A DNA stretch of 64,000 nt from positions 11,160,001 through 11,224,000 of the forward strand of contig NW_024467120.1 of the NCBI RefSeq assembly GCF_017591425.1, given 5' to 3'. A program made the position numbers and the translations under genes. Shown here one piece after another: positions 45,381 through 55,424 of the stretch (positions are counted from its first letter, which is position 1; each line of letters starts with the position of its first letter). Source of the stretch: Ochotona curzoniae (lineage: Eukaryota; Chordata; Mammalia; Lagomorpha; Ochotonidae). Below the pieces are notes generated by a model. It did not search any database. It saw only the letters and a list, made by a program, of their open reading frames with translations, and was not told where the DNA came from.

Positions 45381-46782
45381 TGCGTTGGTGTATTCTGGTG
45401 AGGCAAATGGACCCGTGTGTTGAGGGGCTGTCAGGTGCTTTCCTGTAGAGATTGGAGCCTGCAGGCGTGGTGTTGCCGGGCGTGGTTATTTTCAAGGCAC
45501 CGTTGGTGCGTTCTCAGGGCCCGGGGCTGTAGAGCGCCACCTTGGGGGCCCAGTGGATTCCAGGCACACTCTGGGCACCTCTTCTACAGGTGTGACACCC
45601 CAGGGCGTGGAGGGATGGAGGCGCTCTCTGGGTGTGCCCCCTTCACGGGAATCCGCAGGGCGTAGAAGGTTTTATGTGCTTTCTCCCTGCGTTCTCCGTG
45701 TCAGGGACTGCAGGGTTTTTCAGGGCCCACCTGGTGCGTCTCCCACACACGGGACTGTGGGTGAGGCACTTTCCAGGCGTGGCTCTTGTGCAGTGAATCC
45801 ACCACTCGTGGTGTGTGGGTGTTCAGAGCCCCTGCTCCCGTGTGGCTCCCCCACACAGGCCCTTAGCGGAGGAGTGACCCTGGCGCCCTGTTATAATGAC
45901 TTCACAGCAGGTTCGCACCGTGTCAGTTTGGTGCAGGAGTTTTCAGGGCTCTCCTGGTGGGTCGCCCACGCTCAGAACTGCAGGGTGGGAGGCGAGAAGT
46001 GAGCAGTTCACTCTATGGGAGTGGTACCTGCGTGTCAGGGACACACAGCGCTACACTTCCCAAATCTGAGCTCTCCTGACACCTGACACCTGCGCTGCGG
46101 AGGTGCTGCTGCTGCAGGCGGGGCGCCCAGCCCGCTCGGTGCGGCACGCACTCACCAGTGCGCTCGGTGGTTTCGTGCACTCACCAGGCAGGATGTGGGG
46201 GACTCCAGACCCTCGCCAGCTGCCTCTGCGCACCGAGCCGCACTGGTCCCCTCAGCGCAGGAACTTCCGAGGCGCCTTCCCGCGGGCCCCCTCAGCCACC
46301 AACACAACACCACTGTGCGTAGTTCCACACAGACCCAACAGTTTCGGCCGCCTGCTCCGCCTTCTCAGAGGCTGGAATCTCAGCAGGGGGCGAGAAATGC
46401 GGAGGCTGCCACGTCAACCCCGAGCTCACCAAACGTCCGGCTGCTGCAGTCTGCCTCCACCGCTGCCGAAGGCCTCCCGCCAGCGACGATCCCCCTGATC
46501 TCCCTGCCTCCGAGCTGGCCGCGTCTCCCGTCAGGCCGTTTTCAAAAGTGACTCAGCAGGTCTAGAGTGGGATGTCGGTTTCTCTGACTTTGCCCTGCTC
46601 CGTTCTCGTTGTTCTTCCGAGTTGTGTGGATCTTTTTGGCTCCACACTGTCCCAGGGAGCTTCACGGACCTCTCCCTGCGGTTCCCTGCTGTTCCTCTTT
46701 GCTGCTTCTGTAGCGTTCTATCCCTCTCTCACTAGACGCTCCCTCACAGCCTTCCTCCTACGTCGGCCATCTTCGCTCCCCC
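45381..46782 (-). promoter_or_regulatory. L1 5' UTR / internal promoter, CpG-rich, with tandem subunits
   Basis: About 1.4 kb lies between the 5' end of the L1 and the ORF1 ATG. It is much richer in G+C and CpG than the flanks, above all at 46080-46560. L1 5' UTRs carry an internal RNA polymerase II promoter, and CpG methylation normally silences them. Related segments beginning TTTTC(A)AGGG(C) recur near 45488, 45717 and 45940 on the plus strand, about 225 bp apart, with weaker related segments roughly half-way between (for example near 45821). This suggests a degenerate monomeric organisation. The promoter role follows from family knowledge; the repetition is seen by eye. Confidence 0.8.
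46764..46773 (-). promoter_or_regulatory. YY1-like site at L1 5' terminus
   Basis: The minus strand reads AAGATGGCCG about 10 bp inside the 5' end of the element. It matches the YY1 recognition core (AANATGGC), which human L1 carries at nearly the same place and which fixes the transcription start. Its presence argues that the 5' end is complete. Binding is inferred from the match and position. Confidence 0.65.
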
Positions 46783-46797
46783 AATCCCATAGTTTTT
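46783..46797. repeat. L1 target-site duplication, right copy
   Basis: AATCCCATAGTTTTT borders the 5' end of the L1 and is followed by AAG. The empty site therefore read TTTTT/AAG on the plus strand, which fits the L1 endonuclease preference TTTT/AA for a minus-strand insertion. Confidence 0.93.
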
Positions 46798-47542
46798 AAG
46801 AAAACATTGGAGTAAAAAAATAAAGATAGTGAACTTACTACTGAACAAGACATAGTACTGTAAACCAGCAATGTGTGACATAAGAACTAGGTTTCAATTG
46901 TTTGACAAATAAAATAGTAGTTTTTAAGCATCTGAGGATCATTTCCCTCACACTTGAAGAAGAAATCTGACAGATTCAATGACTCTGAGCTCACTGAATC
47001 ACCCTGTGAAAGTCCTGGGTCTTGCGGCTCAGGACCGTGGCTGGGATCAGCCTGAGTGTTTTCAATGACTAGATAAATGCAAGCTCATTCTTAGCTGTCT
47101 GGTTCGTCGTGACTGTTACTCAGTCATTTGACTCTACTAGGGGCCCTCACTGATGGAGTCCTAGCCTGACTTTTCACTGTCTCTCTGTGTAACCAGCAGT
47201 GCCCTTGGGTGAGACACAGGACATGAGGACAGACAGTGCCACCAACTCTGTTTATTGGGAAGCCTTTGGAATCATGCTTCAGCTGCCTTGACTTTGTCAA
47301 CCAAGGATTTGCAAGTAGATTTTTTTTCTTTTTCATTTTCAGCTTAATTTTCTCTCTCCTTACTCCTCCTTTTCTAAGTCATAGAATTTACATGGCAATG
47401 GGTCATCAGTGAGTCTTTGCCTGCCTTGATTTCTTCAACTGAAAAACAGTAGTGATATTGGTTCCTGCCTTTCACTTACAGTGATCTTTACGGAAAATGA
47501 GATGATCAGAACCATAAAGTGTATTGATTGTCCTATTCTTTT
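46798..47542. other. No feature recognised
   Basis: This is the genomic flank on the 5' side of the L1, with no gene or clear repeat. Confidence 0.45.
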
Positions 47543-47866
47543 GTAAAGATTTGTTTCATTTTTATTGGAAAAGTCAGATATACAGATAGGAGGGGAGACA
47601 GAAAGGAAGATCTTTATCCATTTATTAATTCCCCATGTGGCTGGCCGCATTGGCTGGAGCTGCCCCAATCCGAAGCCAGGAGCCCGAAGCCTCTTCTGAG
47701 TATCCCATGTGGGTGCAGGGCCCCGATGCTTTGGGGTATCCTCAACTGCTCTTTCAAGCCATAAGCAGGGAGCTGGGTGGGAAGTTGGGCTGCCGGGCCA
47801 GGCCGTAAACTGGCATCCATATGGGACCCAAGGCATACAAGGCAATGGTTCATGAATGTTTTACTA
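47543..47866 (-). mobile_element. CSINE
   Basis: GTAAAGATTTGTTTCATTTTTATTGG, AAAGTCAGATATACAG, ATTCCCCATGTGGCTGGCCGC, GGGAGCTGGGTGGGAAG, and a head complement near AAGGCATACAAGGC. Confidence 0.9.
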
Positions 47867-47915
47867 TCAAGTGATTTTAAAATTTGCCTTAGAGTTCTGT
47901 GGTCCAGTATGGTGA

Positions 47916-48255
47916 TCCTTTTTTTTTTTTTTAAATTAAGATTATTTTATTGGAAAGGCAGATGTACAGAGAAGAGGAGAGACAGAGGAAGATCTTCTGT
48001 CAGATGATTCACTCCCCAAGTGGCTGCAATGGATGGTATTGTGCCGATCCAAAGCCAGGACCCAGGAACTTCTTTCAGGGTCTCTCACGCGGGTGCAGGG
48101 TCCCAAGGCTTTGGGCCATGCTCGACTGCTTTTCCTGGGCCACAAGCAAGGGAGCTGGATGGAAAGTGGAGCTGCCTGGATTAGAACCGGTGCCCATATG
48201 GGATCCCGGCTTGTTCAAGGCAAGGACCTTAACCATTATGCTATTGCGCCAGGCC
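47916..48255 (-). mobile_element. CSINE, young type, full length
   Basis: T run, ATTAAGATTATTTTATTGG, GATGATTCACTCCCCAAGTGG, GGATTAGAACCGGTGCCC (variant B box), head complement GCGCCAGGCCC. CCAGTATGGTGA (47904) and CCAGTATAGTGA (48256) are probable target-site duplications with one mismatch. Confidence 0.95.
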
Positions 48256-48267
48256 CCAGTATAGTGA

Positions 48268-49149
48268 CAGTATAGCCATAGTAATGGTATTGATTCAAAG
48301 GAAAGTCAGTAAATGCTTGTAGCAACCTTTTCCCCCTTGTTTCCCCCCTCCTCCCAGATGCAGCAGGAAAAAAAAATTGGAAACAATTGTCTTTCTTACT
48401 TTCTCCCATTCCTTGACCCTTTCTACCCTAATCAGTAGTCCACATGGGCATTCATCATCTCATCAATGTGAATATCTTCAAAATAAAATAAATTACATAC
48501 AATGAAAGTAAATGCAAAGAAATCCCATTTCCTAGTCAGGCTTGTTATGTTTCACATGTCAATGACCACATGTGGCCAGTGGCTACTGAAGAAGAATTTG
48601 TAGCTACAGAGTGTTTTCAGAAAGTTTTAAAAGCACACTGTTCTGGAAGGAACTGAGAAGAGGGTAAAAAGAATACCCTCACCCCCATCATTTCCAGAGC
48701 TTCCTTTGAGTTGAAACGGACTCTGGTTTTGTATTATTGCCTTTAGAATGGATGTGTCAGACTTCTCTAACACATGGATGCTCTTGGTCAGAAAAGCACA
48801 ACTCACTTGAAGATCATTTCTGCCTTTCATGAGAACAACATGCTTTTAGTTTGATAATCTTCAGCAGAACACTAGGAAGGTCCTGGAAACAGCTCTGCTC
48901 CCAAGTGACATTTCTTCCATAAACATTTTCTTACTTTGCCCCCTAATACATAATGTGCACCGACCCAGCAGTCACTTAATCAGGTGCCATCTTGGATGGT
49001 TATGTGAACATTTGTTGGGTATAATCCATACAAAAGTGTTTAGCAAAATAACTAATTCCCTCTTTATTCCGAATTCATTCCATTGGCATTGCAAGCCGGG
49101 CTGTATTAGTGGTGCTTGCTCAGAGTCTGGGCACATCTCCTACACCGGC
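48268..49149. other. No clear feature
   Basis: GACCACATGTGGCCAGTGGCTACTG near 48570 resembles a common ancient mammalian repeat containing CCACATGTGGCTAGTGGCTAC, but the fragment is too short to assign. Confidence 0.4.
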
Positions 49150-49800
49150 TGACCACCTTGACTCAATTGCCCTTCCAGTGCTCCTGCCTGTCAGTGCACC
49201 TGCCCTCAGCTGGATTTGCTGCTCCACTCCCACCTCTTTGCCTACCTTGTAGTCTGTTCACAACCACAGCAGGAAAACAGGAAAGTATGTGCACTGGCCT
49301 GTAAACCCTCATAAATTCCATGGCTCCTCTGGCCTCACTCGCTAATGTTGCTCCAGCTGCTGTGGATGCTGCTCTGCTCCCGAGTTCCAGCAGCCAGCTC
49401 TTGCCTCAGGGCCTTGCATCTCCTCTTCCTGCTGCCTGACCAACTCTTATCTGAGATCTGCTTGTGGTTCAGTCTTTGCCTTCCGTTTTATGTTTCCAAA
49501 CATCACTCACAATCTCACCAAACTATAGTGTTTCGAAACGCCACCCTTCACTTTCACCCTGGCACCCACACAGTAGACACACATTCTGCCTCCTTGCAGG
49601 TGTTCTGTTTCTCCTCTTTGCCCCCCAGGCGCCCCATGTCTCACTCATTTATTCGCTTTTAGCCTGTTTTCCTCCAGTAAAACATAAGCTGCTGTAAGAC
49701 TGAGCTTTATGTGTTTGTGACTTTTAATCCCTTTTGATCCTTGTTTCTAGAACACAGTAGGCATTTAATGATTGCATTTAGAATGAGTGAATCACTTGCT
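49150..49800 (+). mobile_element. L2 3' region
   Basis: TTGCCTCAGGGCCTTGCATCTCC, GCCTGACCAACTCTTATCTGAG, then TAAAACATAAGCTGCTGTAAG and AACACAGTAGGCATTTAATG follow the L2 3' region (CTCAGGGCCTTTGCACTTGC ... GTAAGCTCC ... ACATAGTAGG). The long plus-strand frame inside is an accident of this T/C-rich repeat. Confidence 0.75.
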
Positions 49801-50066
49801 CATATATTTAATGTAGTTGTGATGTGTACTAGTCTGCCCCCCATCCTCTCCCACCGCCCAAAAAGAATTGGCCAGATGCATTTAAAAGAGAATTGTGAGT
49901 CTAAAGAATACTCGGTTAGTTGAAATTCATTTTACCAAGAAATAGAGAAACAAGTATGCAGGTTCTAGTGCTATTCTGTCTCTACCCACACTGCCCTTGC
50001 CTGTTAGTCTGGCTTTGTTTTCTGCCTGACTCGTCAAGGGGCCTTCCCTGTCCTCCTCTCCATCTT

Positions 50067-50376
50067 TTTTTTTTTTTTAAAGATTTATTTTTATTATGTT
50101 TTTTTTTTATTGGAAAGGCGGATATACAGAGAGGAGAGACAGAGAGGAAGATCTTCCGTCCGATGATTCACTCCCCAAGTGAACGCAACGGCCAATTCTA
50201 TGCCGATCCGAAGCCAGGAGCCTCTTCCGGGTCTCCCACAGGGTGCAGGGTCCCAAAGCTTCACAGGTAGGGAGCTGGAAGGGAAGCAGGGCTGCCGGGA
50301 TTAGAACCGGTGCCCATATGGAATCCCGGGCGTGCAAGGTGAGGACCTTAACCACTTGTGCCACCGTGCCGGGCCC
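50067..50376 (-). mobile_element. CSINE, young, with perfect 15-bp TSD
   Basis: T run, AAAGATTTATTTTTATTATG, ATTGGAAAGGCGGATATACAG, CACTCCCCAAGTGAACGCAACG, GGATTAGAACCGGTGCCC, and head complement CCACCGTGCCGGGCCCC. CCTCCTCTCCATCTT at 50052-50066 and 50377-50391 is identical. Its CpGs are well preserved, so it is probably one of the youngest insertions here. It has a deletion before the GGTAGGGAGCTGG segment. Confidence 0.97.
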
Positions 50377-50391
50377 CCTCCTCTCCATCTT

Positions 50392-51767
50392 ATGCTTTGG
50401 GGCATATAGGAGATTGAACCAGAGGACTTTCTGGAATCCATTGTTGGCAATTTGAGAGAAAGGACACAGGACTACTAATAATGATTGGTTTCTCTTCGTG
50501 CTGACCAGTCCTTGACCATCATACTAGCACTCAAAGGTAGAAAGAGGTGTCTTCTCCTTTTTGGAGCTGGGTTGCCACAGTCTGTTCTAAGTGGTGGCAA
50601 GGGCCCACCCACCATTTGCTGATGCATTGTGCCAGGAGGTGGTGCATTCCAGAAATAGTTAAGTCTTCTTAGTGCTGGGCCAGAAAATAGTTCATGGCAG
50701 TTAGGTGCAAACCCCCCCCCCCACCCCCCCGCCCAATGTCATCTGTGTCTAACAAGGCAATGGGGAGAAGTGAGAGAGAGGTCAGGAGCAACAACAGTAG
50801 AGGGTCACTTAGTTACTGTTTCTGGGAGGCACAGTTTTGCCGACCGCCTGCATTGCTAAATGCTGTGTCAGAAAAGGTGCAACAGTAGTGTTTTTGCGAA
50901 AACTCTCAACTTTTCACTTCTGACTTGTGAAGGCTGGGTTTGGCTTAAAAATCTATGTCTGAACTTTAAGTTTTATTTGGTTACTTTGAACTTCTTGACA
51001 AAGTATTCAATTGGAATTCTTTTAAGAAATAAGTTCTGAGCAGAACATTTCTACACTTTGCATTGTCATTTATCTGACACTTCCAGAAAAAAAAAAATGC
51101 TCAATTTTTAAAAGTAGTTATCCCTTTATTAGCTTGCCCTTCCAGTGTGACTTGGTTTTGAAGGATGGGTTGCCTTGTGTTTATTGTCACTGAAATAGTA
51201 TATTTTTATCTGCCTCATCAGTACACTGACCTGTACTTTATTAGTTTTTTAGTTTTGGGGATTTAAATGCACAGTCAAGATATAATAAGCCACTAGATAT
51301 CTGGAGTTCTTCGTTGAGGTGGATTTTGCTTACTCCGTATCCATTGTTGAGGATGGTGTTTTGAGCCGGTTAGAGCTACAGATACCTTGGGCTGGAACTG
51401 TCTTTGTGTAATGAACCAGTTCTTTGAACACAGTGAGCAGAAGGCCCATTTGTCAGCACTTGAGGCTTCCACACCTTTCCTCTTCTCCCTTATCTTTCCC
51501 TTGTTCTGTTTCTGTTTGCTGTGACAGCCAGGTTGGGGATTAACTCTTTGGAGAAGGTCGGAGTAAGCTGCAGTGACAGACTTTCAGGTGCTTTCCATGC
51601 AGGATATGATTATTAGATAGGAAGGCTATCAGCTAGCTGATAGGCAGCAGGTGAGCGTACACAAAGCTGAATCTTTATAATCAGATCTATAGGCTGTCAT
51701 AACTTTCCCTTCTAAAGTTCTGAATTTACACAGCTGGAGATAGGAAGAGGAAGAGCAGTACATCTCA
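50392..51767. other. No feature recognised
   Basis: About 1.4 kb without a gene. A C-rich run lies at 50710-50733 and an A run near 51088. Confidence 0.45.
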
Positions 51768-51900
51768 TTACGTTCATTCATCCAGCAGCTTTTAGAAACA
51801 CCTACTTTGTTCCAGACATTGAAGAGGGCCCTGGAAAATAAATACAGCTCTGACTGCGATAGATGTGGTCCCTCCTGCCAAGCACCTTAACAGTTTCCTA
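51768..51900 (-). mobile_element. L2 3' end
   Basis: TTCATTCATCCAGCAGC, CCTACTTTGTTCCAGACATTG, AATAAATACAGCTCTGACTG and TGTGGTCCCTCCTGCC correspond to the reverse complement of the L2 terminus. Confidence 0.75.
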
Positions 51901-51994
51901 GGGCTAATAGCTAGTAAATATGCAATTCCACCAATGATTTAAATGTAATAGACATTTTTTAGGAAATGTACAGTTGCTGTAAGAGCTTCTGAGG

Positions 51995-52069
51995 ATACTG
52001 ACTTTTGGAAAATGGAATTCAAAGGTGAATTTATTTTGGTGCAACAGAAAGTTTGACATCCATGCATAA
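51995..52069 (+). mobile_element. Palindromic DNA-transposon fossil, copy B, left part
   Basis: ACTTTTGGAAAATGGAATTCAAAG, TTTATTTTGGTGCAACAG, TTTGACATCCATGCATAA. It is interrupted by a CSINE and resumes at 52382. Confidence 0.75.
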
Positions 52070-52381
52070 TTTATTTAAGTTTATTTGAAAGGCAGTGTTA
52101 CAAAGAGAGAGAGGACAAGATTGATAGTCTGCTGTTTCACTCGCCAGTGGTCACAACAGCAAAGGCTTTGCCAGGATGAAACCAGGAGCTGAGAACTTCA
52201 TCATAGTCTCTCATGTGGGTGGTAGAGGCTCAAGCATCTTGAGCCATTTTCCACTGCCTGCCCAGGTGCATTAGCAGGAAGCTGGATTGGGAGGAGGGCA
52301 ATCAGAGCTCAAAGATTCACTCACATGGGATGCTAGGGTCACAAGCAATAGCTTGACCTTATGTGCACAACACTGGTACCT
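52070..52381 (-). mobile_element. CSINE inserted in a DNA-transposon fossil
   Basis: TTTAAGTTTATTTGAAAGGCAG, GTTTCACTCGCCAGTGG, GAAGCTGGATTGGGAGG and a head complement ending CACAACACTGGTACC. It lies inside copy B of the palindromic element. Confidence 0.8.
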
Positions 52382-52428
52382 GTAGTTTTTCATAATAGAA
52401 ATTATCCATGTACTTCTTGAGGATTACC
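52382..52428 (+). mobile_element. Palindromic DNA-transposon fossil, copy B, right part
   Basis: GTAGTTTTTCATAATAG and CCATGTACTTCTTGAGGA correspond to the right end found in the other copies (CATAGTTTTTTCATAATG...). Confidence 0.72.
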
Positions 52429-52679
52429 TCGTAAGTATGAATTCCAGTATTTTTGCATGCAAATAAACTCATCTCTGACGTCCATTTTCCAAGGACATTT
52501 GGAAGTCTCCCATGAAGGGAGAACTGGTATAATTTGAACTTCCTTAAGGAGCTGAAGATGGTGGTTGGAGGGAAAGCTAGGAGGGGATGGGAGTGCTCTT
52601 AAAGCTATGGGTGGAATGGAAACTTCCTGCTGCAGGTGTGGGACCACCTCATTCTTCTATCCAGTGTGCAGGACTGAAG

Positions 52680-53330
52680 GAAGGTGAAGGCAGGAACCAG
52701 GGTGGTAGTGTAGGATGACACTGGGAAGCTTAAAAGGGCTCCTTAAGATCCTGTCAAGGGTTGATGTGAAGGGGCAAGAGTGGCTATTGTAAGTTGTTCA
52801 GGCACAAGATGATAATGACTTGGAACTACTTCTTGATGGCAGGGATGGAGAATGGCAATGTGCATAAGAGGTGTTTAGGCAGTGGACTGTCCAGAAAAAT
52901 GGAAAATGACTGAGATAGGGAGAGGAGGTCACAATGCCTGCATTTCTGAGTTGAGAAACTGAAAATGACCTTGCTTGTTATGGAGCTGAAACCTTTGGAG
53001 GAGGGACAGGTTTTGAAAGAAAGATCATGACGTTTTAGTTACTGCTGAATGCAAGGGTTTTGAGAGACGTACAAGTGCAATTAGCTAAAGAGATTGCTGA
53101 TCTAAGAGAGTTTGATCTGTACATGAGCTTGGGAGAGTCCTGGGTTTGATTGAAGTCAAAGGAGAAAGTAGATGTTGACAGGGACTGGCGAATGGGCAGA
53201 GAGGCAGATGGAGAATTGATGGAAAAGAGCTTTGTACATGAAAGCCGAGTCCAGAGTCGAGGAGAGATCAAATTGGAAAATGCTGGAAAGGGTACATTGG
53301 ACTTAGTGTTATGAGTTGATGTATACTTTG
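52680..53330 (-). mobile_element. L2 internal region, ancient
   Basis: GGCTATTGTAAGTTGTTCAGG, AAGATGATAATGACTTGG, GGCAGGGATGGAGAATGG, GTGTTTAGGCAGTGG, ACTGAGATAGGGAGAGGAGG and GGAGGAGGGACAGGTTTTG follow in order the reverse complement of the L2 region that precedes its tail. The match fades after about 53200. Confidence 0.65.
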
Positions 53331-54240
53331 GCAGGAGTACCTTCAATGGAGTTATGGGTTGTAAGTCCATTTTTATGTGGAAGGTGTGATTTTTACAGCA
53401 GGAAAGCAAAGACACTGAGCATAAAGACCTTTTCAAGACACCAGGTTCAACTGAAGAGGGTAGATTCAATAGGTGCCAGAGGTATAGCTCTAGCACATTA
53501 CTGTATATGGACATGTAGATGTGTAAGAGCAGATGTTTTTGATTAAAGCTCCATCAAAGGTGGATTGAGTAGAATTGAGGTCCCAGGTAAGGGTGGGCTT
53601 GTCCCGGTAGCACTGCAGAAAGAGGGGGAAGGACATAATAGCAGGTGTGGAGCCTGCAGCAGGCAGTAAGCCAGACCATCCCCACCATTTCTATTCTCTG
53701 TCTCAAGTCAGAGTCAGAATCGTCTTCCTAGAGGAGGGATGTGGTAGTGGATCCTTGCATCAAATGAGTTCTCCAGCTGTTCCCGGTAGCCAATTTTGAC
53801 ATCAGGGTGCTCTGTGGGTTCCTCTAGGACTGTTGTTTCTCTCAGTGGGTGTGATGGAGGGACAAGGCACCGGCAGAACGCAGTGTTCACTGTGTGGGGG
53901 GGTGGTTCCAGAGGAGGAAGCCAAGCCCAGGCTGGTACAGAGGGTGAATGGAGAGCAACCTGTGGCAGTGTCTGCAGTTCTGGGAGGTCAGACACCTGGG
54001 GTGGTAGTAGAGCTGACAGATTTTGATTCTGGCAGGCCTGCTTGTGATCTTGTTAGATTCTTCATATCTAACAAGCTCCTGCGTGACGTCACCCCTGTTG
54101 TTGATGGGTCAGACTTGGTGGAGAAATTGTGTTATATAGACAAGAGACCAGCATGCCTGAATGAGTTATCCTAGAGGTGGTGCCACTTCAAGCAGTAGCC
54201 AACAAGAGCCTGGCACAGAGTGGACAAGAAGTTCCCCTGA
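53331..54240. other. No gene seen
   Basis: It may continue the L2 above, but I cannot show this. The open frames (up to 113 codons) have no domain. Confidence 0.4.
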
Positions 54241-54534
54241 TGAATGAGACTAGGGATATATGTTGCAGGTACTAAGCCTGACTGAGGCATAATCCTCGTG
54301 ACAACCCTAGTGGGAGGGCTACTGTGTGGTCTCTTAAAGAAGAGCAAAGTGAGGTATGGAGGGCCTTTCCCTCAAACCATCTGTGCTGCAAGTGAAGGAG
54401 GGAGGCTGAATGTAAGGAAGCCTTATTCCTTAAGTAAATGCATGCTCCCTTGTTCCCCTGGTCCAGAAGTTGGCAAGTGTATGGAGATTTTGAGTCAGGT
54501 CCTAGCACTGGGGTGAATACAATTCAGTGTACCT

Positions 54535-54660
54535 AAAATAGCTGATATGTATGAGGTCTTGCATAGATTCTGAACAGCTTTCCCACCAACTTGATACCAG
54601 ACCCACTTTACATGTGTCAAAAATCAGATTCTGAAAGGTTAGGCTGCTGCAATGTAAATC
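54535..54660 (-). mobile_element. Possible MIR fragment
   Basis: AATAGCTGATATGTATGAGG ... CCCACTTTACATGTGTCAAAAATCAG resembles a decayed MIR core in reverse. The neighbouring 54280-54360 may belong to a second piece. Confidence 0.4.
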
Positions 54661-54837
54661 CAAATTTTTTGTGGGCCCAAAGCCTACTTTCCCTTGTTAT
54701 CCTTTTGTGCTTCTTGTCTTTTGGGAGTGGAAGTTCCATTCTGTTGCTCATTGGGTTTCCCTTCCATGGGAACAATCTCCCTGAACTGGTCTAACCTTCA
54801 TCCTGGCGAGTTGTGAGCCAAGCTGAAAGGAGGAGAG

Positions 54838-54980
54838 CTGGCTTCCAGACCTGGCTCTGTTTCCAGATAGCAAGTATGTGCACCCCTCTGTTGGCCTCAG
54901 GGTTTAGCCCTGTGAATCACTTTCACAGCTGTGCTCTCCAAGTATGAGGACCAGAGTAAAGACCTGCAGTAGGCATCTAT
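54838..54980 (+). mobile_element. MIR fragment
   Basis: GACCTGGCTCTGTTTCCAG, GGCCTCAGGGTTTAGCCCTG loosely follow MIR (CCGGCTCTGCCACTTAC ... GCCTCAGTTTCCTCATCTG). Confidence 0.45.
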
Positions 54981-55095
54981 TGTTGGCTGAGCCATTGACA
55001 ACTTATCTTGGATTCTAATGCCTGGATGACAGTTCTCTCCAACTCAGAACTGAGAGAAAGAGAGCATAGAAATCAAAGTGACTCTGCTTAATAGT

Positions 55096-55424
55096 GTGAG
55101 TCCAGCATGATGGCTCAGCAGCTAAATCCTCCGCCTTGCAAGGGCTGGGTTTGAATTGGACCCATATGGGTTCAATTCATGTCCTAGCTGTTCTACATCT
55201 CATCCAGCTCCCTGCTTGTGGCCTGGGAAAGCAATTGAGGATGGCCCAAAAGCTTAGGACCCTACACACACATGGAAGACTTGGAAGCTTCTGGCTCCTG
55301 GCTTTGAATGGCCCAGCCCTGGCTGTGGCAGCCACTTTTGGAGTGAACCAGCAGATGGAAGATCTTTATCCGTGTCTCTCCAATCTGCCTTACTAGTGAA
55401 AATAAATAAATATTAAAAAAAAAA
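55096..55424 (+). mobile_element. CSINE
   Basis: GTCCAGCATGATGGCTCAGCAGC head, CATGTCCTAGCTGTTC, GGCCTGGGAAAGCAATTGAGG, and a tail AAATAAATAAATATT plus A run. Confidence 0.93.

Larger units (their letters stand above)
40111..46782 (-). mobile_element. Full-length LINE-1 retrotransposon with both ORFs open
   Basis: This is a complete non-LTR retrotransposon read on the minus strand, in the order 5' UTR (45381-46782), ORF1 (44418-45380), a 55-bp spacer, ORF2 (40550-44362), 3' UTR (40125-40549) and a poly(A) tail that appears as a T run at 40111-40124 on the plus strand. Both ORFs are uninterrupted. The 15-bp sequence AATCCCATAGTTTTT flanks it on both sides without mismatch. The 5' terminus (minus strand GGGGGAGCGAAGATGGCCGA) matches the usual L1 start, so the element is not 5'-truncated. 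L1 RNA encodes a nucleic-acid chaperone and an endonuclease/reverse transcriptase that copy it into new sites by target-primed reverse transcription. Perfect TSDs, intact frames and a homogeneous tail all point to a recent insertion. Activity itself cannot be read from sequence. Confidence 0.97.

Noticed and set aside
45553..46551. Plus-strand frames of 118-149 codons over the L1 5' UTR, reminiscent of the primate antisense ORF0
   Set aside because: ORF0 is known from primate L1s with a different 5' UTR. CpG-rich DNA lacks stops by composition, and I see no supporting motif.
48540..48640. CCACATGTGG-containing fragment resembling an ancient repeat
   Set aside because: The recognisable match is only about 30 bp, too short to assign a family.
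49345..49662. 105-codon plus-strand frame rich in L, S and C
   Set aside because: It lies inside an L2 3' region and reads its T/C-rich noncoding sequence.
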